Of a stretch of 64,000 nt of DNA, positions 22,389 to 36,005 are shown in pieces. The position numbers and the translations under genes are program-made. The DNA is from Chamaecyparis obtusa. Its lineage: Eukaryota > Streptophyta > Pinopsida > Cupressales > Cupressaceae. The stretch is from NCBI GenBank assembly GCA_027943335.1, contig BSBK01001302.1:879501-943500 (forward strand), in the 5' to 3' direction. Every line of letters starts with the position of its first letter. The stretch's first letter is position 1. A model generated the notes under the pieces. It was not told the origin of the DNA, searched no databases, and was given only the letters and a program-made list of their open reading frames with translations.

Positions 22389-25300
22389 GTATTTTTGTAG
22401 GGAACATAGTTTGTAATTTTGATCATAGTGATGGCTTTTAATCTTCTTGAGTTATACTTGACATTTTGATTCTATTTATTGGATCTTTCTCTACTATTTC
22501 CATGCTATTTATTTTCAAAATTACTAATAGCTTTGGTTGATATGCACCACATTTGAAATTTTTTCACAAAACTTGTAAGTTTATTAAGATATATTAGACA
22601 AATAGGCTTTCCATAGAGTTGGTCATGAGAAGTATACTTTTGCTTCCTTTCTTGCATGTTAAGGCATCTATGCTCAGGTGCTTGTTTGACACAACTAGTT
22701 TCCTTAAATTCATTGTGTTCATTTTCCATTACAGCTTGTTGCTTCATCCTTCAAGGTCAATCTATGTGCACAAATACATAATCTTTAGAAAATAACTCTA
22801 TAGAGCATGTGTGGTTAAATTCAGGGTTGTACCTTGGGATCATTCTGCAATATGATTTTATCAAATCAATTTTCAATAGGAGTTCTAGATTGGTTTGCAA
22901 ATTACATCAACAAATTGTGGTCATCTCGACTATAGTTATTGTTGGATATGCAAAAAATGTGATTGTTGATAAAAAGCCTTTTAAATTTTTAAGTGATTTC
23001 ACTATGTAGGTGAAAAGCCAGCTATCTTTGTTGATAGAAGAAATTTTTAAGTGATTGCACTATAGAGGGTCAATACATGGTGTGGTTACAAACCCAAACA
23101 CTGACTATGTCTACAGTGACTATTCTGGCACTAATAAACACCAGTCAATTCTTTGGTGATGTCAATGACAAAAAATAATGATTTGATTATATAGATAGGT
23201 GAGTATAGTGTAAAGAAACATTCTAATGTAGAGGTGGTGTTTGGTATCCATCTTGATCATATCAAATAGAAAATCCATTCCACTTTGTAATAACTTCTTT
23301 ACCTCAATGTCCCTCCATGACTTGTCTCCCAAGTGTACCTAGTTCCTCCTAGACATCATATCTTCACCCAAAGCCCAAACCTTTGTTCTAACTTCATGAA
23401 ACACCTCCATACAGCCTATCTACCATGTTTCATCAACCCATTAAGTCTGGATCACTCATCTTCTATCCAACACACACAATTAGTCCTTGAAGCTAGTAGC
23501 CCTCACCAGTCATTAATTTGACTTTTCCTCCAACTTTCCCCAAACAACTAAGGAAACTAATACATTATTATGATACCCTTTTGGGATCTTTAAATCCTCT
23601 AAAAATTTTATCCTATTCTCCTTTGGACCATACCCAAGATCCAATACCCCTAGCCTATCCTCACTAGGCCTAATTCTCCACTTTTACAAAGAAACCCATA
23701 ACTCCACTTGCTCGAATGACTCCAAATACTAAAAAAATATTTCTATAGGTTGAGAAATAATGGATTCCAAACTTACAAGGTTCTACCCTTCACCCAACAC
23801 ATTTGCCACCAAACCCTTGGTTCTAGGGTCACTAATCTAGGGCCTGTTCAATAGGACCTCTAAACTCACTCCCAAATTAAAAAAATAGCACAAACACTTC
23901 ATAAATGATCCCCCCATACACATTCCATCACCAAATCTCCACTTCCATGGATCAAATCACTTTCATAATGATTGGTGTCTCAATCCGGGCTTAGTCTCCA
24001 TCATCAAACAACCAACTTTTGTGGTTCTTCCAACAAATCTGCACTCCACTGCATACAATGGATATAACACAAGTTGAACAATACATTTTCATCCTCTCCC
24101 ACTAATCATAATGATTACAGAGGGTGGGAGATGTTCACCATCCTTAAAGCCTCAGAACAAGAAGTATTTGACTGTGCCCAATCAATCACTATTCTTGAAT
24201 GCAGCAGTCTATTATTCTTGCCTAAGACATGATGAAATTAATAAGAAATGAAAGAAAATGGTAAATAACAACTAATACAATGCCCTATGGAATTTCTATG
24301 CCAAGAAATCACTTCAAACTATCAAGACAATTCACTGTTTTAGACTGTACCCGTGGAACAGTGAATAGATATTGCAAAGAACAGTTCATTTTTTATTAAT
24401 TTGATATTATTTACATTTCTTTTCGATACTCCACCATCTCTCCATGCCTCCTACACATGCCTAAACCTACCAAATAGGCTTCCAAATGTAGTTTATCCTC
24501 CTGCATAACCGTAACAGTCAATTATCTGACTATTGCTGGTTAGTTACAAACTAATACAAACTAAAATGTTGTTGTCTAGTTGACACTAAAGTGTCAACTT
24601 CAACAACTTATAACCATTAAGTGTTTATCTCTATTCCTTAGCCTTCTTAAAGGCCTATAAACCTATCAAATCTCCTAAAACTTCCTAAATCTCCTATAAG
24701 CCTTATTAGGCCTTAATTGCCAACATGGCACATTACAACTTTGGGCACTCTTTCGTGCTTTCACAACCTTTTAAATTGTCCTTAGGGACCCTATTACATT
24801 GGTCAAAGACCTTATAGGCCTTTAGATCCCTTTGATAGACTAGGATCAATAAAACAACCTTTAATGAACCCCTTTAGGTACATGTTAACCTTTCAATGCC
24901 ATTTGCCTCTGTTACATGCCTTTATAGTTTAGGCTTATCACATTTAAAACATCAATTACAAAAATGGACCATAGGTCCAATTACATTCAAAATTTGATCT
25001 TCCTAGATCATTAAACCTTCATGAGTCTAAATGACTCTTCTTGCATGCTTTTGCCAAGGTGCCCTGCACCATGTTCCTAAATCATAGCCAAGAAAATACC
25101 ACTTCACAAACAATTAGAAAAACTTGTTGTTACCACTTCACAAACAATTAGAACAACCTTTAATAACTTCTTACCTCTACTAACTCCTAACTAACCCTCC
25201 TTAAGCCCATTTTGGCTTATATTGCCCTCATAGGCAATTTAAAAGTTTTTACACTTTTAGTGCTTTTAACATCATTTAGAGGCTCTATTGGCCTTATTAC

Positions 25301-26400
25301 ATCATTATAGGCCCTTATAGGTCATTTCCAACTATCACTAACCTGGGATCAACATATCATCTATTCCTAGTTTTGTAAGCATAGCTATTGATTTCGTATT
25401 CTCTAGTTTTGGTCCCTATACCTTGTCCATATAGGATGCATGCATCTAATGTTGGTGTCAAGAATCCACATTATAGTCCTTGGCTGGTACAAGTGTTTAA
25501 GACAATGAACTAATAAAGCCCACCAGTTGATCTTAATCAAATTCTCTTTCATTTCTAGTAGACTAAATATTTTTTTTAATCTCTTAGTAGCATAATGTTA
25601 CTTATATTTTATGTATTTTTCTATCACATTAAGCTTATATCCACTTTAGTTAATTGATCTCTCTAGCTCACTAGAGTTCTAGTAAAGTGATGTGGAATCA
25701 GGCCGATTCAACCCTTGAGATTTCATCAATCTTGAGCTTAACAAATTTCCTTCTCCATAAACTCAAAGATAGGTTATCTAACAAAAAAACCTCTTATGGA
25801 CAATATAATACATGTAAACATCAACCCAAGGACATAGGCATGTCATGGTTTAGCACTATATGTGCATGCTTTTACTTAGGTTGTCATCTATTGTGTTAAA
25901 AAGAAAATTGCAATGAAAACCATACACTTAACGAAATAAAACTATGAACAATAATGATTAATGCAAAACAATGAATTGAGTAGTTCTCAAACAATTAATA
26001 ATAAGTAATAACATATGAAAATTAAAAGATTATATATACCTAAACTAAACTAAAAACATGCCAAAACTAAACTTACTAAAGAATTGTCTAAGCTGCAAGA
26101 GCATCGCATAGTCCAATAGTAATGTTTAGCAGAAGCCAAGTTACTGACTATAAAATTTAATTATCTATGATAACATGAAAAAAAAGAGTAGGGACATGTA
26201 TCTCAAGTGGGCCTACTTGAGAAATAATCTAATTGTGCTAAATAGAAGAAAATAGCTAAATCAAAGCTTCATAGATTCATATATGCATACTAATTATAGA
26301 CAAGCAATATATTTAACTAAAAGTAGGAATATATTGAAAATGGTGTCACATTTTTTTTAAACAAAAGTTAGTATTGGTTGAAATTTCATCCTTTACATAG
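22389..26400. other. gene-poor stretch
   Basis: No coding region I can support. 24,500-25,350 is rich in CCT, TTAGG and AGGCC words, like decayed LTR sequence. A 34-bp-period pair TACCACTTCACAAACAATTA occurs at 25097 and 25131. The ORFs at 22505-22747 (-), 22809-23009, 23333-23521 and 25687-25899 show no domain features. Confidence 0.6.
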
Positions 26401-26402
26401 TG

Positions 26403-26553
26403 CTAAATTCAACCAGGATGATATACATTCGATGGTCCATTTGATGAATTTGGGTGGATAATTCGATGACAAAATGGACTAAATTCGACCAAGATGCTAT
26501 ACATTCAACGGCCAATTCGATGAATTTGGGTGGATAATTCGATGACAAAATGG
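26403..26553. repeat. tandem duplication, 76-bp unit
   Basis: Two adjacent copies (26403-26478 and 26479-26553) both contain GATGAATTTGGGTGGATAAT and end GACAAAATGG. They differ mainly by transitions. ATTCGA/ATTCAA words continue to about 26760. Confidence 0.85.
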
Positions 26554-28365
26554 TCTCAATTTTGACCTTTACACCAATTGATCGACATCTTATTCTTCTA
26601 GTTACAACGGATTGTTGCAGTTGATAATTCAACTAGTTATGGGGTCAAAATTTTGACTATTATTTACCATGTAGAAAATTCAACAAAAAAAGATTGACGA
26701 AAATTTTAGTCACCTATTCAACCAATTGTTGTAGAAAATTCGACTGATTCTTATTGAAATTTAAGGTAAAAGTTACCAGTGTACTTCTAGACAAGCTTGT
26801 TTAGAGAGAAAAGTGCTTCCTCTTTGGAGAAAGACTTGAAATCAGTACTTCCCTGACCAGTATAGAAATAAAGCATTGAGAAAACTCCCGCTTCATCCCC
26901 TCAAGCTTGGGTGATGCGTGTTGATGGTAGTCCAAGGTAGGTGAATACCCCTACTATTTTAGCATGGTCAACTAGGCTCTTAAGTGAGTCCCATGCATAC
27001 AAATCGATTGTGAGGATACCGCAGACCAAACAAAACACTTGATAAATCAGAGGCTTCCTGATCTACTCCCAAAGGTATTAGAATCTTTTTGCAAGGATTG
27101 ATCCAAGTTGCTTTTTCCTTTGTTGGGATTGCTTTCATAGTATCTTTATTGATTTTTTCCTTTTTCATTGGAGACATCAAAACTGATCCAAATCTTGACC
27201 AAAGTTATTCAGACATCCTTACAGAAAGAGTCTTCAAAATCAAATACCCAAATCTTTGATTCAATCTAATTGCCAAATCTTTGCAAGATATGTTTGACTC
27301 AATCAAACACAAGAAAGCCAAGCTTCCCAATTCCTGAGTCCATCAAGAGAAAAAGGTTTCAAAAAGAAACCTAAAATATCACCAACCTTCCCTCAAGACA
27401 ATCCAAGCAGAAGAAAAATATCAAGAGAAATTGGATAACGTAGGCTATAACACCAGAGTGAAACAGTTTGCATTTAAGTTCCAAGTTAATCATCGCTATG
27501 TCAACCTAGAGAGCAAAGACTAGTTTTGGCCCATTGTATATCCACCATTCCATCAAAAATCCTACAACCTATCTCGGCATCCTAGATCATTCTTAGATTC
27601 ATCATTACATCATCATCTATCCTTAGTTGCATTATTAAATCATCTTCCTAGAAGCATCATAAGTCAATCTATTTCAGCTGCATCTAGGTCATCCACTTAG
27701 AATACAATCATCCAGTCATTCTTCATCATCCTTCCATCAGAAATCCACAATCAAAATCCTTGTCATTATCCTTCATCCTTGATCCAAATCCAAAATCCAA
27801 CATCCAAGTAAGAAACCATCATCCTTGAACCAAATCCAATAAACCAAATCCTAAACACTTTGTGTCCTATCCTTTGAGTTTCTTTGAATCCTTATCCTAA
27901 ATCATAAATCTCCACCCTTTGACGAAGCATTTTCTAGGGCATCCATACTTTTCCTTCTAACCCTCATCATCTCAAGCAAGAGATTGACCTACATTTACAA
28001 GAATCATGTCAGTCAAAAATCATTAGTCTATATTAGGTTGACAATCCAATCCTACTTGATCCTACATCAAGAAACATCAACTCATTGACTGACACTTAGT
28101 AATCCTCCATCATCCTCCATTAATCTTCCATCATCCTCAATCCAAATCAAGCATCCCACCATCTATCAGCATCCCACCATCCTTCACTTGATCTGAATCC
28201 TTGCATCACATCCTAGAAATCGACCATCCTTAGAGTTTCTTTTAAATCTGCATCCATCATCCTTAGATTTTTTAGGAACCATATTGCATCCATCCATCAT
28301 CTACATCTTCATCCTTAGATCTACATTCCATGCCAACTGAGACATGATCCAAGAGGAGAAGGAAT
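26554..28365. other. CATC-rich leader upstream of a gypsy gag
   Basis: No gene. From about 27540 to 28350 the sequence is strongly biased to CATC/CCATC/ATCC words. It precedes the gag ATG at 28366 and is probably the 5' untranslated leader of that gypsy element. No primer-binding site or LTR end was recognised. Confidence 0.5.
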
Positions 28366-29813
28366 ATGGATCCCAATCTAGCCACTAGTTCATCTGATCC
28401 TAACAATCCTACAAGCACAATGGTGACCTATAATCCACAAATCCCACAAGTTGAGAATGTATGGGACAATCCCAACAAACCCACCACTTCATTTTCCATA
28501 GAAACATTCATGAGCCATCTAGGGCATGCACAAATGGTGAGTTCAATCATTGAACAGAATCAACGGGCTATAATAGAAAACTTTGCACAAGAGGGTACTT
28601 CCATTCCACCATATCTCAAGCCCCTCATCCCCATCAATACCATCTATATTCCAGCTGAAATCTATACCCCCATCATCCAACAAATCCATGATCCTAACTT
28701 GTACATATCTCAAGAAACCTCACCCATCCCCCATCTCTTTCAAAGTAGCTTTGCAAGTCCTACAACACAAGAAATAGCGCAATCCACTCCCTTTTCCATC
28801 ATGGGAACACCATCATCTTCTATAGCATCCCAAGATTCCACTCAGGCCCATAGCATCCCATAAAACCAACCACCACCTCCCACACAAGAAATTCCTCCAC
28901 CTTCCATGGGCCAAGAAGCATCATCTTTTCTAGGGGCAACACAATCGTTCCCCTCTTTTACCCAGCAAGCCTCTACATCAATACCATCATTTCCAAGGGA
29001 AACATAATTGTTCCCCTCTTTTACTCAACAAGCTTCCACATCAGAACCACCCTTCTCATGGGAAACACAAGCATTTTATTCCACTTCCCAACTAGGATTC
29101 ACCCAATCATATGTTCGACTTCCACCTTTCATTTCCAATATGCAAGCCCAACAAACTATCTTCACAATAGGGATGCCCTCCATGGGATCTCAGAAACCAC
29201 CATCTACATCCCAAACCCCCACCATCACATTTGCATTTCTAGCATTTTTTGAATCATAACTCCCGCCATGAATCAATTCTCATTGGAGCCTCACTCAAGA
29301 AAAAATGCAAGCGCTAGGTATACCAACCCAATCCCACATATCTATGCCTACAAGCCAACAAGCCACTTTCCCTCAAGAAGTGCAGCAACAACACTCGCAA
29401 CCTCTACCAGCTTCATCCTTTCCTTCATATACCAACTATCTATCTGTACCACCCACTATTTCTCAAATAGTTCCACCACCCCAACAAAAGAGTGCATGTC
29501 ATCTCACCAGCTACCTTGCACAACTACCTCTCATCACCAGCTTCCCAACATCCATACCAACCCTAAGAAATGAAGGAATGCATCTGACCTACATTAGCCA
29601 AGCTTAGAACCAAGTGCACCAAGGTCAATCCTATCAACAAGCTACACCATTCCATTAGCCTCCTCCACCATAGCAATACTTCCCATCATAGCAGCAACAA
29701 CAAGCCAAAATGCTAGAAAATCCCATTGCAGCAACAAAATCCCATTATACCCCACCAACAAGCCATTCCACATCCTCCACAATAATATGCTCCCACACCT
29801 TAGTAGCAATATG
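28366..29813 (+). pseudogene. Tat-type Ty3/gypsy gag, N-terminal half
   Basis: From Met at 28366 one frame runs to the insertion point at 29813, with TAA at 28861 and 29005 and further stops, most at expected Gln codons. The product is rich in Pro, Ser, Thr and Gln with no compact domain, as in the N-terminal region of Tat/Athila-type gag. The capsid part continues beyond the 7.3-kb LTR element, at 37121. ATATG before and ATATC after the insert are the target duplication with one difference. Confidence 0.7.
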
Positions 29814-30913
29814 TGTTGGAAATTTCACTATACTGGTGTATATGACTTAATATATTGTTGTCATTATGGCAACAAAGTCATATGATGTTTTGGAGTCAGT
29901 GCTTATAGAATTGGTTGTATTGAAGACTAGATAGTATACATAGTACCTGAAGGATAGAGCATCAACACACATGCATATGAAAAATTTATGGTATGTGACC
30001 TATAATTTAAGTTGGTAAGATCATATTCATGCTAAGTCTAAGAGTGTATGATCAGAAGATTTAGTATGAGGAAGATACAGAGAGTTCAAGTTGCACAGAC
30101 AGTGAATGCCAAAGAAGAATACAGCAAGCAACCGACTGTTGGTATTTTGGTTTGATATTATATTATTATGTTGTAAAGGCTATGTGCATATTGTATTTAG
30201 GTTTCCAACATGCAATATGTTTGTTTGTAAACACGCTTGAGCCAATTCAATTAGAAGTGTTGTATTTAATTGGTTAAAGGGCCGACCTAGTTGTTTGTTT
30301 TGTATGCGCATATAAATATGAGATGTGCCCATTGTAATTTGTATGGCTATTGAAATAGAATTGAGAGAAATAGAGCATAAGTGTTTGAAAAGTTGATAAG
30401 ATGTATTAGAGCTTTGCAAGAGGTAAAAGCATCAGTGCATCAAATGAACTGATCAGACAAGCAATGTCACAGTGACAGTTCATCTAGTAGATATAGTGTG
30501 TATCTAAGATGAGAAGGTTGTAGCCTTCACCACTTAAGCAGTGAGATCTAGGATAGTGCATCCACACCCCTAATAGGGTTTATTGTAAAAGACTCCTAAT
30601 AGGGTATGACCCTTGACAAGTTCATTATACTAAACACATTGTAAAGAAACTCCTAACAGGGTTAAGGATCTTCTAGCAAGGATCATAAAACACTAGTACA
30701 GAATATTAGTGGGTGTCAATTCCCACTGGGGTTTTTACCTATTTGGGTTTTCTCATAACCATATTGGTGTTATGTGTTGATTTCATGTTTCATGTTTATG
30801 TTGATGTTCATTTTAGTATTTAAGTACTCAAGTTTAGTTTAACGAATAAAGTAAAAAGATAAAATACAATGAACACTGAATCATCCCCCCTCTTAGTGTT
30901 CCCATTCCTAACA
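29814..30913 (+). repeat. left LTR of element 1
   Basis: Starts TGTTGGAAATTTCAC and ends CCCATTCCTAACA (1100 bp). TATA-like CATATAAATATGAG near 30309. Pyrimidine-rich TCATCCCCCCTCTTAGTG lies near the end. Confidence 0.92.
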
Positions 30914-30915
30914 AT

Positions 30916-30927
30916 TGGTATTAGAGC
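30916..30927 (+). promoter_or_regulatory. primer-binding site of element 1
   Basis: TGGTATTAGAGC, the initiator tRNA-Met complement with one C-to-T change, two bases after the LTR. Confidence 0.88.
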
Positions 30928-30967
30928 TCTGGTCCTTAGCATAGAATTTTAACCACTTGAGGAGATC

Positions 30968-32098
30968 ATGGAAAAAGCATAAATGAAACATTTGAATAGA
31001 AATCTTGAAGCTTCTCTTGAAGACCTGGACAAATCTGAGAAAGAAATTGAAGAACTAAAAGAAAAAGTCAGTGATGTTGAAGCAGTCATCAAAAGGACAA
31101 GAAAATATTTGAAAGAATGCTCTACCAGTATATTAGGGATAATGATCAAAAAGATAAATGAAGAGAATTCATCCCTGGAATAATAGATTGAAGAATTGGA
31201 TGACAAGCTAACCAACAACCAAGATGTCTATGATGAACAAATCAAAGAGAACCTTCAACTGAATGAAGAATTGAGGCAAGAAAACATGCAAATTTTGGAG
31301 CTAAGAAACAACAAAGAAAGCTTGGAATTTGAATTGAAAGAGGTAAAGAATCACATTGATAAATTGCACACCAGTTCTGATTTGATAGAATCTCAGTTAT
31401 ATGCAAGAAGACTTAAAGGAGACACTAGCTATATTGGATACAATAAAGCACAAAACCAAATTGACAACATGCAAGCAAAGATGAAAGCACCAAAAGACTC
31501 TATAGATACTAAGAAGACAAAAGATCAAACTAAAGATAATGTTCAACCACCTAAGGATGAGCACAAACCAGTAGACCAAACTTGTTATGCATGTAACAAG
31601 CATGGACATATAGAAAGGAATTGTATAGAGGTAAGACCTTTCAATGTTTACTATTATTCATGCAATAAATTTAGACATAAGGCTATGAATTGTAAAACAA
31701 GTCAAAAGAATAGGACACAGCATAATCAAAGAGATTAGAATCAGCCAAATATGAGAAATTATCATAATGTTACATGTCAGATATGTAACTATAATGGTCA
31801 CTTAGCAAGACAATGTAAAATGGTGACCCATGTCAATGTGCCAAGGAATATAAGGCCACCAGTCATTTGTCACTCTTATAACAAGGCTGGACACATCTCA
31901 AAGTTTTGCAGATCAAGGATGGAAGGTCAGGAAAGCCCTAAGAAGCTAGAAGAATCAATACTAAATACCAAAGGAGAAGTCAAGTATGTGAAAGCTTTAT
32001 AATATGCGAGCATGATTTGGTCATAGGCGAAGAAGGATAAGGTTGATGAGAATGTATTGGATGCATCCACAATGGATGCACCCTCTACATCTAGATAA
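30968..32098 (+). pseudogene. gag-like protein of element 1: coiled coil plus four CCHC knuckles
   Basis: One frame from ATG 30968 to TAA at about 32096, with nonsense codons at 30980, 31181, 31184, 31736 and 32000. The first 180 codons are Glu/Lys/Leu-rich coiled coil (KSEKEIEELKEKV; NEELRQENMQILELRNNKES). Four zinc knuckles follow: CYACNKHGHIERNC, YYSCNKFRHKAMNC (first Cys now Tyr), CQICNYNGHLARQC and CHSYNKAGHISKFC (second Cys now Tyr). No copia UBN2 or gypsy capsid domain is visible. It presumably binds element RNA. The same architecture occurs at 45095 and 56481. Confidence 0.82.
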
Positions 32099-32517
32099 AT
32101 GGCCCTTAGAGTCATAGGGGGAGCTAATTTAGCTCTAGACCCCTGTGTGGCTAGTATATTCACTCTCAGAGTATGTGCCTTTGGAATTAACCTTTTGGAG
32201 ACTAAAAGAATCCATGTGGAAGAGTGCACTAGCAACTTGTTTACAAAATGAAAGTTAGAAATTTTTAGTTATAGCCTGGTTTACGCGACAAGCATTAATG
32301 GCTAAATTTCTACCTTAAAGTACATGGAAGTTTATAGATCTCTCATTACATTCAAATTCAGAGTGATTGGAGAGAAGAAGAGCCCTTGCATTTGTTTGTG
32401 AAGGATTGCAGATTAATTCACCAATTATTATTAGTGGATTTGATCAGTTGTGGAAGCCCTAATCCATCGCATCGATTCAGAAGTCTTTGAGATCATTTGG
32501 AAAGAGATATACAAGTA

Positions 32518-35507
32518 ATGGCTACTCCCATTGTATTTGATGTGGCAGAGAATAAGAGATAGGTGTTTAAGAGACATGCATTCAAGTTCACTCTAGAAGA
32601 CCTAGAAGGTGTAGTCTCCCACACTCCCATGGGTGTTATGCATGTTGAAGATATTAGGGCATAAATACATTGCAAGAAGGAACCACTAGGTCTTGACACG
32701 ATAAGAGCACATTTAGAAACCATGATAAAACTAGATAAAACTTTCCTAGATGAATATGTGCAGCTTGAAAACCACCCAATTATTGAATATGTGACTGCAT
32801 ATGAGTTCTATGAGTCCGAATGGATAAAGATTCTACTTAGTAGAATTCATGATGACCTATTCTGGATAGGTGAAGTTCCAGTAAGGATCACTAGAGACCT
32901 AATTCATGAGATGATAGGCCTCTCAAGAATAGTCATCATTCTTCCAGTGGGTAAGGATGTAAGAAATATTGTTGAACAAACATGCAAATCATGAAGTGAT
33001 AGGTTCGGAATGACTATAGAGCCTATAGAGGACAAAGACATCAAATTAATATCTATGATACTAGGGTATAGGTTTCAACACACTAGCAGGGTGAACAGTG
33101 TGTCAATGACCACAATTCTTGCAGCAATAAGACTTGTGAGAGAGAATGGAGAGTTCAATCTATGTGAGATCCTATGCTCACAACTAATAGACAAAATCAA
33201 AGCTATTAAACATCACAAGACCAAGATATTTAGATTTGGGTCTTTGATCATATACATGTACTTCCACATTCTTAGAAAGGTGTTAGATTTACATCTAGAC
33301 AAGACTATTCCTACTTTGCCATAGATATCCATCAAGGCATCTAATCAGAGCACACTAAAAGATTACATGACATTGGAATTGAAAAAATTTAGGGCCAAAA
33401 TGCAGATGATTTACAGGATTCCAAAAAAAATTGTTGAAAAGTACAAAGATAGTATTTTCTTTATGGTGGAGACTAATACAACTTGTATGGAAGCACTTGA
33501 ACCAAGGAAAAAGTGGATTCATCCACTTGGATATGATGTTGAGGATCCAATCCTAGAAGCATATGCTCAAGTTCTTTTTTCTGCACCTAAGTACTCCTAT
33601 GAACCTAGATGGGGGACTTATGAAGACAAAACAAGAGAAATAGATGTTGTATTGAACAATGCAGCAACAAAAGGAAAAGTTTCCAAGGTTACTTTGGAGA
33701 TTTTGATAATTCATGGAGTGTCTCAAGAAGACCTAGAAAAAGCAAGGCAAGAGAAGATTACTTTGTAATTAGAGAGCGCAACTGCAGAAAAGACCGAATC
33801 TGATGACCCAAAGATGAAGAAGGTGAAAACTAAGAAATCTGGTGATCAGAAGGGTAAAAAATATGATACCCCTTATGCACCCAAGGAAACCATTGACCTT
33901 ACTACTCCTGAGTATAAGGCAATTCCTAAGAGAAAGAAAGAAATTATTACAATCCATCCATCCTCGTGAGCAATAAGAAGCGGGAAGAATACTCAAGCAC
34001 CTCTAGAGGTAGGTTTTAGACCTAGTCTTCAAGTATTGAGTAAAAGAATAGTTGATGAATGGAGGATTGATTAGATAAGAAAATTTTATGATAAGTAGAG
34101 TGAAATAGATAAATCAAAGATTCACATCATGATTATCAAGTATATGCTTAAGTTTAAAAAGATAGTGCTAGAATTGAAGACTGTAATTCCAAACAATGTT
34201 TGGAACATTTTAGATTTCTTGAAGAGACAGGCATTAGAGGAAGATCTGAGAATAAGAGAGAAGATCCTAGATCAGAGCTACATGTATGTTCCCTAGAGGA
34301 GAAAAACTTATTGTTGGATCTACTGAAGCCACATCTTAGAACCAAGTCAAGGACTTTACACATTATGGACAAGAACTATGATCTTGTTGCAAAGGAAACT
34401 GAGGTAGCATTTGAGACAATTTTCCTAAACAGGCACATGTTCCCTCCTATTGTTCCCATAACACAAGTGCCCATAAAGGTTGCAAAGGAGTTAGAGACCA
34501 TTAATGTACCATCTAAAGGTCCACAGAATTCAATACATATAGTAGGTGCACCCACAAAGGAAGAGAATCCTGCGCCTATGATTGAAGCACATAAGGACAA
34601 TACAATTTTAATTGACAATATTGAGATTGCAAAGGACGCCACATATACTGATTTGGATAAGTTTGAATAAGCTTTTGTGAGCACTCAAGAGGTTGAGAAT
34701 CTATGTGGTAGCACTCCTTCCAATCAACAAGAATTAATGATTGAGGATATGATAGAAGAAGAAAAGAAAGAAGAAGAAAAAGGAAAAGAAATAGAAAAAG
34801 AAATAGAAAAAGAAGAAGAAAAGAAAGAAGAAGAAACAGAAATAGAAACAAAAAAAGAGAAAGGAGAAGTAGAGATGAAAGATAGTGAACCAATAGATAA
34901 GTCATCTGCTGAAATGACAATAAGAGTCAAACAAGAAATAATGGATAGCACTCCAATACACTCAGCTTCATTGTTGTCAAGTTTGACACCAGACACCACC
35001 AGTTTGGACTCTTGGGGAGAAGAAGACCTGATCAAGATCAATTTCTTAGCTATGGAGAAGGCCAAAGAGAAACATGTAATGACGAGTCCATTGTTTGTTG
35101 AATTAGTCAACATATTGAATAGTCTACTACTTTCAGACAAAAAAGTGACTAAGGTGAATTCAGTTGATGATGTTAGCAACATCCTTACAGCCTTCAAAAC
35201 CAATTTTTCTACATTGGAAGAGTTTGCATCTCAAGTTGAAGAAGAAAAGTATAAGAAGAATAGATTAAGTGAACTGGTCAGTAACTTTTCACTTGACCTA
35301 AGCTCTCTAAAAATTGGTCAAGCATCTTTGAAGGAGTTTGCAGCAAGTGGCAAAAAGATTATTGCTGACTGTATGGATCAGGACAAGTTAACTAATGATC
35401 ACTTCAAGAAGATCCAAGAGGTAGAAGAAATGATAGAAAATGTAAATAAATTAGTGAAAGACCCCTCCACTGATGTAAATATATGCAATAACATATATCA
35501 AGGATAG
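32518..35507 (+). pseudogene. ORF2 of element 1, function unknown
   Basis: About 1000 codons from ATG 32518 to TAG about 35505 with one frameshift near 34100-34270 and several nonsense codons (for example 33766, TAA for CAA). N-terminal half: RIHDDLFWIGEVPVRITRDL followed by IHEMIGLSRI, then YRFQHTSRVNSV and RLVRENGEFNLCEIL, and WIHPLGYDVE. The middle is Lys-rich with KETIDLTTPEYKAIPKRKKE. Then LRTKSRTLHIMDKNY, a very acidic Glu/Lys run (34740-34880) and a helical C-terminus (SNFSLDLSSLKIGQASLKEF). No catalytic polymerase, nuclease or protease motif was seen. The N-terminal wording is loosely reminiscent of plant transposon proteins of unknown function. Homologues sit at 46644 and 57952. Confidence 0.75.
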
Positions 35508-35837
35508 ATTGACAAGATTGAAAGACCAGAAAAGGATATGTCCAAGATAAGGGCAAGGCAAACACAGCTAAGGAATGCTCTTGCGCCCTCACTAGATATA
35601 ATTAATTAGAATATCAAGGAGATCAATGCCACCATGGTGGCATATGATCAAGGTCCTAGCATATAATTGGAGAAGATGGAGAAGCTATAGTATGCACTAT
35701 GCGCCCATCTCTAGATTGTTAATTCATTGATCACCTTTTGGAAGAAAGAGATCCAAAACTTATAGATAGCATATCCATATCTTCTCACATTGTAAGTATT
35801 AGTAGACACAATTTTGAAGCACCTTTGTCATTAATGT

Positions 35838-36004
35838 CAAAGGGGGAGTATGTATAGAATATGTAGTTATAGATATACAAAGAAGATGTACAATAAAGAA
35901 TATAAGGGAGATATAAGATAGATTATAACAAAAGTTTTTTGTATAAGAGAACAGTTAGTAACTGTGCCATATTCCTTTGTTTCCATCAATGAAAAAGGGG
36001 GAGA
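35838..36004 (+). promoter_or_regulatory. two polypurine tracts of element 1
   Basis: CAAAGGGGGAG at 35838-35848 and AAAAAGGGGGAGA at 35992-36004, the latter directly before the 3' LTR. PPTs prime plus-strand DNA synthesis. The duplicated arrangement is repeated in the other two elements. Confidence 0.8.
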
Positions 36005-36005
36005 T

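Noticed and set aside
23333..25899. Short ORFs in 23.3-25.9 kb as small genes
   Set aside because: No start context, splice sites, domains or conservation cues; composition follows the surrounding AT-rich repeats.
34576..34920. Leu/Phe-rich membrane-like protein on the minus strand
   Set aside because: Antisense of the Glu/Lys run in ORF2.
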